A stretch of 64,000 nucleotides of DNA from Zygnema cylindricum (taxonomy: Eukaryota; Streptophyta; Zygnematophyceae; Zygnematales; Zygnemataceae), in contig JBBHKE010000271.1 in assembly GCA_037447655.1 (NCBI GenBank), positions 496,001 through 560,000 on the forward strand, in the 5' to 3' direction. The notes under the pieces are model-generated. The model did no database searches. It was not told the DNA's origin and saw only the letters and a list, made by a program, of their open reading frames with translations. Below, one piece after another: positions 20,900-38,376 of the stretch. The position numbers were made by a program, and so were the translations under genes. Numbering within the stretch: the first letter of the stretch is position 1; every line of letters starts with the position of its first letter.

Positions 20900-21752
20900 A
20901 CTGAAAACGGCCAACCAACCGATAAGTTATGAGGCACTAAAAATGCCAATTTGTACAAACTCTCAAAGGGAGAGGTGACTACCTACCAATATTTTTCTAA
21001 GTCCTGATTCCTTTTAATAACTTCTATCTACTGAAGTACGGTCCAATCAAATTACTGTACCGTACCAAAAAGTACTGCTGCCGGTGTACCTTTTGTACGG
21101 CCTATGTACGACAAGACTATTAAGTGGACGCGTGTCTGCTTTTGACTTGTCCGTACATTCCTCGGAATTCCTATGACCGAATGTCATCTCTCCACGTGGC
21201 TCCATGTCATGCCACGTCACAAAACGCCAAGCTGACCACTCCGGAATTTTGGCGATGACGTGCGCCGTCGGATTCGTAATGAGACATAATCTTAACCGTT
21301 ATAATTACTTGCGAGATATTTGTTTCGCTGTCAAACAAATGCAAGGTATTCATTCTGAAAATGATGTCGTACTAAAACTGTATCTATGCACGCCGTATCT
21401 AGTTTTAGTTAAATGGATTTCTTACTTCCTAAATGTATATATATGTATCATACCCTATAGCACTTAGCATTGGTCCTAGTATAGTAGGATAAAGCTGACC
21501 GCTATCTGCCAACTTTAACGAACCGCAGGTTCCGGGTTCAAATCCCGGGTCCGTCGGGACTATTTTTAGTAAACTAAAAATAACTGCTTGTTGAACTAAG
21601 GCAGCCATGGATCAACCACCTTCTCTATCCTTCAGTGACTACAACAAGTATGGGGGCTAGAGAAAGGAGGTGGAGGCAGGCTGCCTGTCCCTTTTATTTT
21701 TCCTAACATATTTAAACCTAGAAAATACTATAGAAATCTATGAATTTCAACA
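20900..21752 (-). mobile_element. Copia-3 LTR, 3'-truncated
   Basis: In reverse orientation it starts TGTTGAAATTCATAG (21752) after a polypurine tract and proceeds through the GCCATGGCTGCC block, the tRNA-like module (21476-21561), GTAC inverted repeats and the TATA-like region, stopping at a GTTTTCAG motif. The last ~150 bp of a normal LTR are deleted together with the start of gag. Confidence 0.8.
21476..21561 (+). other. tRNA-like module inside LTR (antisense to LTR)
   Basis: A TATAGTAGGATAAAGC A-box-like segment is followed by a perfect T-arm CCGGG-TTCAAAT-CCCGG. GTCC at the start and GGAC at the end can pair as part of an acceptor stem. This is the best-preserved tRNA-like fold in the window, yet spacing between T-arm and acceptor is too long for a normal tRNA. 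Confidence 0.7.
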
Positions 21753-22425
21753 CTCCCCTTATTTTCTAGTCTAATTTTAATTTTTCTTTTAACCCGCATT
21801 TCTTCGACAATATTTTAATTTAGGAGAGGGCACAGGTTTGGTCATCATGTCAGCCACCATTTCTTCATCAGGTCTATACACAAGATTTAAAATTTTATTT
21901 TCAACTTTTTCTCTTACGAAGCTTAATCTTATGTCCATATGTTTTGCTTTGAAATGATGTTTTAGATTGGCTGCGATTGCGATTGCAGCTTGATTATCGC
22001 AAAAGATTTCATGCACTCCCTCCTTCATATATCCCATTTCTTGCAAAAATGACTTCACCCATATTAGTTCTTTCACAGCGGAACAAGACGCCACATACTC
22101 AGCCTCCATAGTAGACTGAGCAACCACCTTTTGTTGCTTACTGCTCCCTGTCCATGGAAACCGGTTCTTGTCCCGCTTCTTCTCTCTCCTCGAAGTCCAT
22201 AGGAGTATGTGAGGTTTCCGGTGAGTCTCTTGTATCTTGGATCTCCCCTGAATCTGTAATCACTGTGTCACCCATGTCCCTTTCGGGAACGACCGAGTTC
22301 TCCTCACTTTCGGACTCAAATCTGATCCTTATCTTCTTTGTATATTTGAAGGGGTCAAATGACTTCCCTTCATCCATGAAATCTAAGTATTTGACCAGAA
22401 TGATATCTTTCTTTGCTAAGTCATA
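21753..22425 (-). pseudogene. pol: Copia-3 pol fragment with RT deleted
   Basis: On the minus strand 22377-22138 encodes the integrase-RT linker (DEGKSFDPFKYTKKIRI ... PVSMDREQ). It then joins directly to RNase H (QKVVAQSTMEAEYVASC, CDNQAAIAIA, VADMMTKPVPSPKLKYC) from 22137 downward. Compared with Copia-1 about 1.3 kb covering all of RT is missing. The junction has GGAG on both parental sides, consistent with microhomology deletion or template switching. The left end is cut by an assembly gap. Confidence 0.82.
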
Positions 22426-22435
22426 NNNNNNNNNN
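22426..22435. other. Assembly gap (10 N)
   Basis: Ten undefined bases separate the Copia-3 fragment from host gene sequence. True length unknown. Anything inferred across it, including the end of the TIM21-like gene, is unsafe. Confidence 0.98.
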
Positions 22436-22639
22436 GGAGTTAAAAGGAGCTATGGTATCAAATGTCACCAGCACCACTGTGACACAAGTTCGACCTAACT
22501 TGTGAAAGTCGGAAAGTGACATACTTCGTTAGATGTTTCTACATAACAAACGCTCCTGACCCAAATTCCTTTTTATCCTTTTCTCACTCTTAGGCACCAT
22601 TTCTACTAATATAGTACATCTACAATAACAACATAGTGT

Positions 22640-25624
22640 CGCACGATTTCGGCTCTCCTGTCCATATCCTGTGATTGGCTGCCCCAGTCGTACTGTTACC
22701 TGCAACACACTCTAATGAATATAGCTTAGGTGTCAAGACAAAAGAGGTAAATCGATTAGCTGAACAATCACACTTTTGGAAGCATTAGGCCAACAATACA
22801 ACAATAACATCTACATGATATAATCATCTTTACCACGGATTCTCACTCTTTTCCTATTTTTCCTTAAACCCAGTCCTCGCAAACAATACATCTTTGTAGA
22901 TTGCTTCATACAGTGAAAGGCTGAAAGTGTTCAATCCAGCTTGAACACAGTGTCACCACGACCACTGTAAACTATGGTATCGAGGAAAATTGAGGAATCC
23001 AAAAGTTCCAGTGGAGCACATCCTACTTTAAAGTGGCTTTCGTCACCCAAAAACTCACAAAAACACGAATTGGAGTTGCATTATTTACAAAATAATTGCA
23101 CTTCACTTTCAGCTATGAAGTTAATTCACAGCAAATAAATAGCTTGCCAAAAATCATAAATAAAATTGCCAACAATCTCTCCATTGAGAAAAGGATTACG
23201 AGGCAGAGTCTGTTATGCAATGCAAGAAAATGAGATTTGGCACACAACATGTTTGCATGCGGCAGAAGAAACCATTGTCAAGGACTCTTACCCTGTTGTC
23301 ATTTTGTACCCGTTCAAGTGCTTTTCCGAACACCAAATACCTGCAAAAAAGAACCCAAAGATAGAACAAAAATCAGGTCTGCATTGCATAATTTTGAATG
23401 GATTCTCCGCTACAAGAATGTTGCCTACTTTCCAATGCTGATTTTCATTTAGTTATCCAGCAAGGAACAGAAATCAATGCATCAGCTACACTGTGTATCG
23501 CTATTAGCGTTAATGTTTTTTTCGCCACCTGAATCAGTTTTTTTCCGTGCACAAATGTCCGATTTCTGTTTGGAGACTGCCAAACAGAAGGTAAGAATCA
23601 TACCTTCCAGTCACAGCTGTCAAATCAGTAATCTGGCAAGTGTGCAGGGAGAAAAGTGAGCTTAAAGGCCGAAAAAAAGCATTAACGCTAATAGCGAAAT
23701 ACAGTGTACTGCTACCAAGACTTTGGCTACCACTAACTCACTCTTGTGGTTGCAGCAGAAGTTCCCTCACGACTGCATATGCTGCTGCTCCGGCTAAAGC
23801 AAGCCCCGCGAGAATAACAATGCTGTAGGAGCCGGCCTCTGCCACTGACACAGGACGTTCTGGGATGCGGTCGGTGATAGTGTCAAAAGGGTCTTCATCT
23901 TGTCGCGCCATGGCTCTGCTCTGAGAGTTATGCACACAAAAGTTGCAGCTATGAGCTTCAGAGTTATAGAATATAGCTAAACTACAACGTGAATTGCTAT
24001 CAGCAATGAGAAACAATCAATACGAGGACTGGTTTTGTGTTAAAAATTCTCTTTCTGGTCCGAATAACGTGGACGATTGTGAAACGGAAAAAAAAATGAG
24101 TTCAAGAAAAATATATATATATGATTAAATTAATTTGGGGCCAGAGGGCAAAAGAAAATCCGGGATTGATTTAGTGTTACAAACGAAAAAAGATTCATGG
24201 TGTACTAGAAGATTGACAGAGGCCGTTCATATTTCGCATGTGCCTCTCTAATACCATGGAGATAATCTCCATGACATGATTGATTTGTTTAAAAAAAAGT
24301 GCATTTTAATGCAAATGCCTGCCACAATTGTTCTATCCAACAACAAAGGCTTCTCAACTTTTGCTGCAGTTGACCAAATCTATGAAAAACAAAAATCAAA
24401 TCCAAAACAGCAAAAGAAGCGCCATTTCCAGGTGGATGAAAGTGCCAATCATGATAGAAAAATTAGATGGTGTATTTCATAACCAGAAGTATCGGATGGT
24501 TCTGGGTACAAAAAAGAGCAGACAACATTAAACTCAAAACCAAAAAGATGGAGTACCTCACAAGTAATCCTCAATTCCGCACCGTCAATTGGATTCTAAT
24601 GAGTTCAGCTCAAACGATACGGATTATTACAGAAAATATAACTTAAAGCTTGCACTGCAGCAATTTTGCATTTTTTTACCAAGGCTTTCTGCTAGCAAGT
24701 TATGAAAAGAAAGTGTGACATTGTTACTTCAGTCATTCGAGGGTCAATAATGTCCCAACCTCTCTAGTATCCTTTCGAGCTTCAGCTGACACACATGGTG
24801 TGGAAGAAATAAAGCGAGCTGATGAAGGTAACAACTGTGTTCTCTGTCGACTTGAAACAGCATCAAGCTTTTGTCGACATAAAGGAGCTACAGTAGACAT
24901 AGAAGAAGACTGACATCTGCCAATCTCCTGAAGGGCCTGAATTGCCTGAACTGCACAGAAGACAGAGGTTTAAGTCCATCGTCTAAAAATAAACAGCAAA
25001 TGCTGTGGCAGACATCATTAAAAAAAAGAAAGGCAAAACAAAAAAAACAAATAGGTTGGAACTCTATTTTCAGCAATAGGAGCGGATAAGACACAAGAAG
25101 ATATAACTTGAGCTATCCTTACAAAGATAGGTCACTGAAGAATTAAACACTAAATTAATTGAAGTTCAAAGTCATCCACTCATAACAGGTAGAATTAGAA
25201 TTTCAACATGCAAGGTGAAAAACCTATTTGCGCATAAGAAATAACTGTTGTAACTGCTTGTGAAATGAGAACGCTTACAGCTACCACTTGACGAGAGTGA
25301 AGAAGATTCACTATTTTGCAGTAGGCCTTTTATATATCTCCCTGCCTGTGCGGCTCTTAGTAGGCATAGTACCTGCTCGAGGACAAACATCTTCAGTTAT
25401 TTCTTCATTTTGCAAAAAGCTTAAAAAAAAATCGCATTTTCTCATGGATAGAGAGAGCCCAGTAGACAGCCAATTGGATGAAATTCATTTCCAAGCTCAC
25501 ATAGAATGTAAAAAATATAACTTACATGTATGATGAGAAAACGACCAGCAGATATAAAGAAAGCATAAAAAAAACAAAACATTTATACCTTGTCACTTGC
25601 ACGCCTTGAAGCAACTAGTGCCAT
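22640..25624 (-). CDS. TIM21: TIM21-like mitochondrial inner-membrane translocase subunit, 3' end missing
   Basis: Tim21 is a TIM23-complex subunit that contacts the TOM complex from the intermembrane space. I reconstruct five minus-strand exons: 25624-25589 (ATG, then [12 protein letters not shown]), 24945-24760, 23920-23742, 23340-23292 and 22699-about 22640. Frames are continuous and the introns have GT...AG ends, except that the exon 2 donor is a weak GTTGGG and the end of exon 5 is not resolved. Residues 1-75 are Arg/Ser-rich ([10 protein letters not shown]), as in a mitochondrial presequence. Then come [19 protein letters not shown], a membrane segment [19 protein letters not shown], and the start of the Tim21 domain ([26 protein letters not shown]). 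The final ~55 residues expected for the family are not found before the gap. A MITE lies in the intron between exons 3 and 4. Assignment rests on remembered family motifs. Confidence 0.75.
23487..23708. mobile_element. MITE of the GTACACCG family in TIM21-like intron (222 bp)
   Basis: Inverted ends TACACTGTGTATCGCTATTA and AATAGCGAAATACAGTGTA. The body contains TTTTTTCCGTGCACAAATGT and its partial complement, as in the copies at 38155, 39744 and 42393. It sits in the intron between exons 3 and 4 and should be removed by splicing. Confidence 0.75.
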
Positions 25625-25939
25625 TGCGACAGATAGATGCGAGAATTCGATACTTTCATTCAAAAAAAAAATCAAAAACAAAAGATTTGCAATTAAATCC
25701 AGAATCGAGTAACCAAACAAAGAGACAATTCAACCATGGATGCAGACGAAGAGCATTCATGCGCTGCAACATCCACCAAAATCTAAGGTGAAACAGAATC
25801 AGTACTTCGGTCTTCCTATTATAATTGTGACGTGTAAATGCATACTCATTTTCTGTGCGCAAACAAATCCTTAATATAAAAACTTAAAAAGGATACTTTC
25901 TAAAAAATTAATTATCACACAATAAGACAACTTAGGGTA
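25625..25939. other. Upstream region of TIM21-like gene
   Basis: AT-rich sequence 5' of the predicted start. It should contain the minus-strand promoter, but I see no distinctive motif. The ORFs here are not gene-like. Confidence 0.3.
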
Positions 25940-26280
25940 TGTCCCCATGTAATCGGTACTTTGATAAAGTATTTTGGACTGTAGTGAGGATTCTCCGTAC
26001 TACTTTGAAGAGCGTCCCTATGTGCGAAAATGAAATCGGAACTTTGACATGTGACGGTTGTAGACGTAGGTACATCTTGTGACATCTTGAAGGCGACTAC
26101 GAAACTTCCGACGATTAGTGAGGCCAACAAAAACAGCGACAGTTGTATACGTCTAGATTTTTGTGAAATTGTAGACGTTTAGGGCTTGGTGACGTTGTGA
26201 CGTCACGCTCACTCGTGACAGCGTCGACGTCACGGATTCAAGAACTTTCCACCATGGTTTCCCAATTTCGTTTTTTTTAA
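25940..26280 (-). repeat. Dispersed CGTC-rich repeat, copy B (inverted)
   Basis: The reverse complement matches 2028-2400: GGGAAACCATGG, GTGACGTCGACGCT, CCCTAAACGTCTACAA and GTACGGAGAATC occur in the same order. Confidence 0.6.
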
Positions 26281-27385
26281 TTTTCTCATTTGAATTGCCA
26301 TTTGAAAAAAAAAAAAAAAAATTTTAAATAACATTTTTAAAAGATCTTTCATTTTATACCAATATTGTCGTGTCTCATTCTAAAAAGTGTGAGATAATAA
26401 CGATAGTGTGAGAGGGAGAAGGGAGAGGCGCCGACGGCGCAAAATTTTGAAAAGGGCCCATGAATGAAAGTGGAGGTCCGAGACCCCTGCAAACTTTTTT
26501 CCGTACATCTGCGTGACGGGCACGGAGAAAAATAGCGAGGACTCTCCCTCGTCCTAAAACTTTCCCACTGATGTGGCGCGTTCGTGGGTCGTTTTTCATT
26601 CGCTGTTTGGCGGGTACTTGAACTAAAATCACCCCCTCGAGGTGATTTTGGATGAAGTTTTTTTTTGGGTTGGATTCTCTTGCCCGGGGGTCGAAAAGGG
26701 GAAAACGCCAAAATGCGTTCGCATGAAGACAAACACGCCGTACATCCAAAGTATGAATTCACGTTCACTGTACTTTGGTAAAAACGATTTTCTCGTACGG
26801 CTAAAGTTTTTGTCAAAGTTCCCTGAATTTTAGGGCAAAAAGACAGAGAAAAGTATGTACTTTAAAACATGGGGACACCCCCTTATTTCTTGGACGTAGT
26901 TTTTTTCGCTTACGCGTACTTTCGATATGTTAAAGTTTGCAAAGTATTGTTTTGACTTCAAGAAGTATGCTGGCCCGCTGGAATCTTCAATTGACACTTA
27001 AAAGAGTAAAAGACCTACTATTCAAAAAGTACGATCGTTTCCAGCCCATACTGTATCGCAGGAAGTCATCATACCGTGCGGAAATTCCACAACGGCGAAA
27101 CATGGAACCCAACTGGCAACTGTACAGGAAATTTGGAAATTTTTGTTTTATGTGCCGATTTCGCACGAAATACTCGCACGTTTTGAACACATTGAGAGTT
27201 GAGACGAAGGATGCCTTGCCGCCGCCTTCAATAAACAGCATTTTCGATCGTTTGGGCGTTGGCTTCACGATCGGACGGCTAAAATCGCGTCCGCAAATTA
27301 AGGAGGTCAATAAATAGCATTTTCTCTCATTGTAGGTTCCTTTCCACCTTTGGCCTTTTTTTGGCCATCGTCTTCTTCGGCAGCC
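26281..27385. other. Region upstream of RPL10
   Basis: It holds an A-run (about 26306-26321), the palindrome at about 26621-26650, and GTAC-rich sequence. Overlapping ORFs on both strands at 26349-26816 and 26937-27317 lack family motifs and I do not call them genes. The last ~80 bp, TCTCATTGTAG then a pyrimidine-rich stretch, lie just before the RPL10 ATG and probably belong to the promoter or 5' leader; GTAG could be a splice acceptor of a leader intron. Confidence 0.4.
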
Positions 27386-34241
<6,856 letters not shown>

Positions 34242-34436
34242 ATCGATAGTCTGTGACACTTGCCGCACTGGGCTCGTTCCAAAAGTGAATTTCCCTGTGG
34301 ATTGTGTTTTTCTGGTGAAGTAATGGAGTATTATTTGTCACTTTGTGGGAATGTTGTGGAAATTTTTTTCTCTGACAAGCTCGCAATCTCATTGTGGGAA
34401 GTTTTACAATTGGATGGATATATGTGACTGTTTTCA

Positions 34437-34446
34437 GTAAATAAAG
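34437..34446 (+). terminator. Candidate polyadenylation signal of RPL10
   Basis: AATAAA about 200 bp after the RPL10 stop codon, followed by T-rich and GT-containing sequence. Position is suitable for a 3' UTR end; unproven. Confidence 0.45.
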
Positions 34447-35204
34447 TATCAGGGAATGAGTGACATGCTGTCGATATTCTTTGTATTGGCTCGGATGAAA
34501 AAGCTCGATTACGTTAATTTGCGAAAACATAACAAAGCTACCTCCCATTTGTCTTTCTTGGGTTGAAAATGTACCAGAAAGAGGAAAAATGTATGTTTCA
34601 GGCTCTCTTGTGTCTGTAAGAAGACAAGATGACAAGATAAGACAACATGGCATCATTGGTTTCCTTTTACGACATCAGTCGGATGGGATTCTCTCTGTTT
34701 TCTTTTATTTTTTTCCCATGAGATGGTTTACCCATGTGGTCCTTTCTAACACAGGTGCACTCCACTTGGTTAATGGTAGTATGCTTCTGCTAACTGGGCT
34801 TTTTGTCTACTTCTGCTAACTGGGCTTTTTGTCTACTTCTGCTCATCTGCGCAATTATGTTGATAACCTGTAACCTCTATTGGGCTGAGCACATAAAGAT
34901 AAAGCAACATACGCACGAAAAATCGGGATTGTTGGCTTGGACAATAAAGTAATAGTGTGTTAATAGAGTAACATAGTGGAAATGTGTTTAAGTATTACAA
35001 ATGCTGATGAAATTAGTGGATTGTTATTATTAATAATTAGTTGCCGGTACACTTGTGCCATAAAAAGTTTTTGCACCTAAAGACAGCTGCACACACTCGA
35101 AAGTTAGTGGAACTGATGGCTTGTATTGCAGGAGAACAAAGCGAATCTATTGAGACACTACAGATGCTGCCAAAATACCGAGCATATCATCATTATCTAG
35201 ACTG
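34447..35204. other. Intergenic, no feature recognised
   Basis: Includes a short direct repeat of CTTCTGCTAACTGGGCTTTT (about 34785-34830). No ORF with family features; the long minus ORF over 34042-34656 overlaps the RPL10 last exon and is not a gene. Confidence 0.4.
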
Positions 35205-35405
35205 TCAATTGTTATGAGTGTTAAGGACTTATTAGTGTTAATGAGAAAGTGGATTTAATAATTCTGATTTAGTACAAGGGCGTGCGGCAGATTGTAGTGC
35301 ACGTCCTTGAAAAGACTTGTCAACACCCTTTGGTGATTTTTGGCCAGGAATAGACGCGACTGGATGAGTGTTATCAACTCTACTAACGATGTGCGGTATA
35401 GTTCA
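35205..35405. mobile_element. Probable MITE related to the 2799 and 30419 copies
   Basis: AATTCTGATTTAGTACAAGG and a nearby GCACGTCCTTGAAAAG parallel the body of the other copies. The right end ACTAACGATGTGCGGTATA resembles the family end. The left end is not clear. Confidence 0.4.
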
Positions 35406-35873
35406 TTCGCATTGTAATGAGCTCTTTATTGAATGTGTGATGGTAAACCATCTGAACGTAATAAGCAACACGAGGTCCTAGGTGCAAGATAAAACTTAGA
35501 AGGTGTTAAATTAGTCAATTGCACTTGTAACTTTCTGGATAACTCCTTGATTAGGAAAAGCTCTTTACTGCCTCTTGTTTATTCTGAGCTTCAAGAAAAT
35601 CTAGTGGCACGTGTAGAAGAAACAAAGATACATGGACAGTGACTTGTTAAAAAAAAGCTGTGAAACGCAACTTCGATAGTAAACTGTGAGAACTCCTATC
35701 CTACATATGTTGTATGTGATGCGAAAAGAGAATAAATCATAGCACCAAAAGTCAATTTAAAAATGATTTCCCTAGTGTTGCCTTAATCAATTTGCTTGAC
35801 CGAAGGCGGATTGGTTAGGTCTAGTCACCTGCCCTTTAAATTGCAACACATCCTCATTCAAATCATTGTTGGC

Positions 35874-35918
35874 ACCGTGAATCGTAATTAGTGTTTAACG
35901 CTAATGATGATTCACGGT
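35874..35918. mobile_element. 45-bp minimal MITE (two inverted ends only)
   Basis: ACCGTGAATCGTAATTAGTG and its inverted partner CTAATGATGATTCACGGT lie almost back to back. This looks like a family member that lost its whole interior. Confidence 0.6.
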
Positions 35919-35926
35919 TGTTTTAA

Positions 35927-36358
35927 TTGCTGCATTCACACCGGAATGGATGATGAAATATATGAGGAAATGAATGTCCTTTTTTTTTGTTTGGACGTGA
36001 AACGTCCTTGACGTCATCTCACGTCAACTAAAACGTCGCGATGTGATTCATGATTTAGGTACAGTACGGATCATTCATTCGGGACACGACTTCATGTTTT
36101 TTCAAAGTCGGATTTTTGCATTCCGAAAAGGGTTTCCAGAAAAAAATATGACTTACCACAGTTGTCAAGTTTTGACGCACTTGACCGTACGTTTTTGTCC
36201 GTCGCTACGCTCCAAATCGTATATTTTGTCCGTCGCTACGCTCCAAAAAGGAGTCCGTCATTTTGGCACCTCTGTTTTTGTTTTTTTGCGAAATGTATGG
36301 TACGGGATTATTCGTTTCCTCATATAATTCATCATCCATTCCGGTGTGAATGCAGCAA
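35927..36358. mobile_element. MITE with 31-bp perfect terminal inverted repeats
   Basis: Both ends carry TTGCTGCATTCACACCGG, continuing for 31 identical bases and then a further near-identical dozen. Length 432 bp. The interior is non-coding and includes a direct repeat (GTCCGTCGCTACGCTCCAAA twice near 36199 and 36228). Confidence 0.85.
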
Positions 36359-36400
36359 ATATAGTCGACGCAAAATCAGTGGTAAGCATTTAGCCATTTA

Positions 36401-36828
36401 CTAGTGTTGTGTATCGGTAAGGATTTGCCGATAACCGATATGGGCCTTTTTTCGGGTAGCCGATAATCGATATATCGGTAAGGGGATATATGTACGGACC
36501 GTACAGATAAACGTACGACCAATCATAACGTAAATCATAAACAAAAAAAAACGTACTGAGGTGCCTACCAATCAGATCATTTGAACAAGCCGAAAGTACA
36601 ATATCCGGCATAAGATATGTACGGCTTTAGTACGGCTCCAGTTAAACGATGAACCTTTCACATCCGACGCCATTGCTTTGTCCCTTTTTTTCTTGGGATC
36701 CACTGGAAACCTGCCACGTGTAATACGGACAAAAAGTACAAAAGGTACAAATATATCGGTAACTCTGACCGTTCGATAACCGATAACTATCGGTATCGGT
36801 GTTATCGCGATAATTTTTTCAACACTAG
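36401..36828. mobile_element. hAT-like MITE (428 bp)
   Basis: The ends CTAGTGTTG and CAACACTAG are inverted, and TAGTG fits the hAT terminal pattern. CATTTA flanks both sides (36395-36400, 36829-36834), 6 of the 8 bases expected for a hAT duplication. Subterminal CGATAACCGATA-type motifs cluster at both ends. No transposase. Confidence 0.75.
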
Positions 36829-37067
36829 CATTTAATCTAATCATTTCGCCCGACAAAATCTATGCGGTTTACATCACATGTTTACAGTTCATGCCGTTGC
36901 TGTTTTTTTGGAGAATGAAAAGACAACCACGTTTTCTTTCAATTTCCGAGCTGGTTTCGAAGCCATTTGTCGGATCCTCCAATCTCTGGTTCTTGTCGTT
37001 TCTAGGTTAGGGCAGCCACTAGGACCTGGAAGCTGGGCCTCCTCAAATTTGGCATGTTGAAGAATAC

Positions 37068-37100
37068 AGTACAGTACTCCGTGAATCGCTGTTATGTTAA
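37068..37100 (+). repeat. Single MITE end (GTACACCG family remnant)
   Basis: GTACTCCGTGAATCGCTGTT resembles one family terminus without a visible partner. Confidence 0.4.
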
Positions 37101-37379
37101 AGTTTCGGAAAGTAAAACAAAAAACGCTTAGCTTTTCCGGCGAGACGCTTAACTTTTAGAGTGCCGACAGCGTAACACATTCGAGTATGTTATGATGGGA
37201 ATTCCCTTAAAGGGTGAGATCCATAGATGTCTCATGCGCATAAAACGCACGGAGTAAACTAACGAATACTACGTAGAGTGCGCATAAAACAATTTCAAAC
37301 TTTTATAATTCGTAGGTAAAATTCGTACTTTTTTTGGACTTTCAAATTTCAAAATTTTGCAATATTCAATACCCTAAAA

Positions 37380-37705
37380 AACTGAAAAGTGCAACGAACT
37401 CGCGGCGAGCGCCTGAATTTACAGCGTCTCCAATGGCGGCTTCCTTCTAAAGACGGAGTGGAGGACATGAAAATACGCGCGAGCAAATGACGCAAAACGG
37501 CTCAAGGAAGCCGCCGTTGGAGATGCCTTAAATTCCGCGGCTTGCCGCTCAGATAAAATTACGCGCGCGCAAATGAAGCGAAAGTACAAAACTGAAAAGT
37601 GCAACGATCAAGCGACGAGCGGCGGAATTTACGGCGTCTCCAACGGCGGCTTCCTTCTGAAGACGGAGTGGAAGACAGAAAATACGCGCGCGCAAATGAA
37701 GCAAT
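37380..37705. repeat. Direct-inverted-direct repeat module
   Basis: About 120 bp starting ACTGAAAAGTGCAACGA and containing CGTCTCCAATGGCGGCTTCC recurs at about 37590-37705. Between the two copies is an inverted segment GGAAGCCGCCGTTGGAGATG. All three copies carry CGCGCG runs. Confidence 0.75.
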
Positions 37706-38154
37706 TATTTTTAGTGTCAGTACAGTTTTTCGTACAGTGTGAGACGTACGAAATTTACGAAAGCTACGAAACAGACGAATACTACGTAGTTTTCGTAAAA
37801 AAGTCCAAATCCGTACGAATTGGACATCTATGGTGAGATCCAATCGTAACAGAAGGCTTTTGATTACGTAAAAATGGTAACATAGAAGCTGGCGAGAGGT
37901 TCCATCACGAAATAATATGATTAGAAATATGTTACCGAATTTTAAGAATGCCTCGTCAGACAGATTCGGGCTACGAAAAATGGAAACAATGAGGATAAAG
38001 ACAGGACCGACAATTCGGTGAGATTCTGGTGCGACCCCGAAACGCCAGAATATGTTCCACCACCGACTTTTTTGTTCGGAAGCCGTCCACGCGTCAATTT
38101 CCAATCGGTATGCCCTTCTTTTATGTTCCGCAGCGCAACATAAAGGGCTACACA
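37706..38154. other. Intergenic, GTAC-rich, no gene seen
   Basis: Contains short CGTAC/TACGAAA motifs. The ORFs overlapping it read through repeats and have no recognisable domain. Confidence 0.35.
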
Positions 38155-38376
38155 GTACACCGTCGATCGTATTTAGCGTGTATGTTTTTTTGTCTCTTAA
38201 AACATCTTTTCTCCGTACATACATGTCGGATTGTGGATCTGACGGTTGCGATTGAAAGGCTGTATTCTCAGCTTACGAATTGCGGTCTTAAACTGAAAAT
38301 TGGACAAATGTGTACGGAGATAAGATGTTTTCAGTGGCGAAAAAAACATACACTCTAAATACGATCGACGGTGTAC
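38155..38376. mobile_element. MITE of the GTACACCG family (222 bp)
   Basis: The ends GTACACCGTCGATCGTATTT and AATACGATCGACGGTGTAC are near-perfect inverted repeats. The interior pair CTTTTCTCCGTACATACATG and TGTGTACGGAGATAAGATG repeats the inversion, so transcripts would fold into a long hairpin. Confidence 0.85.

Noticed and set aside
26349-26816. Overlapping minus ORFs of 124 and 155 codons
   Set aside because: No domain and two frames open by chance; sequence looks like repeat-derived DNA.
37559-38224. 221-codon minus ORF
   Set aside because: Runs through the repeat trio at 37.4-37.7 kb and into a MITE; Arg/Phe-rich with no recognisable family.
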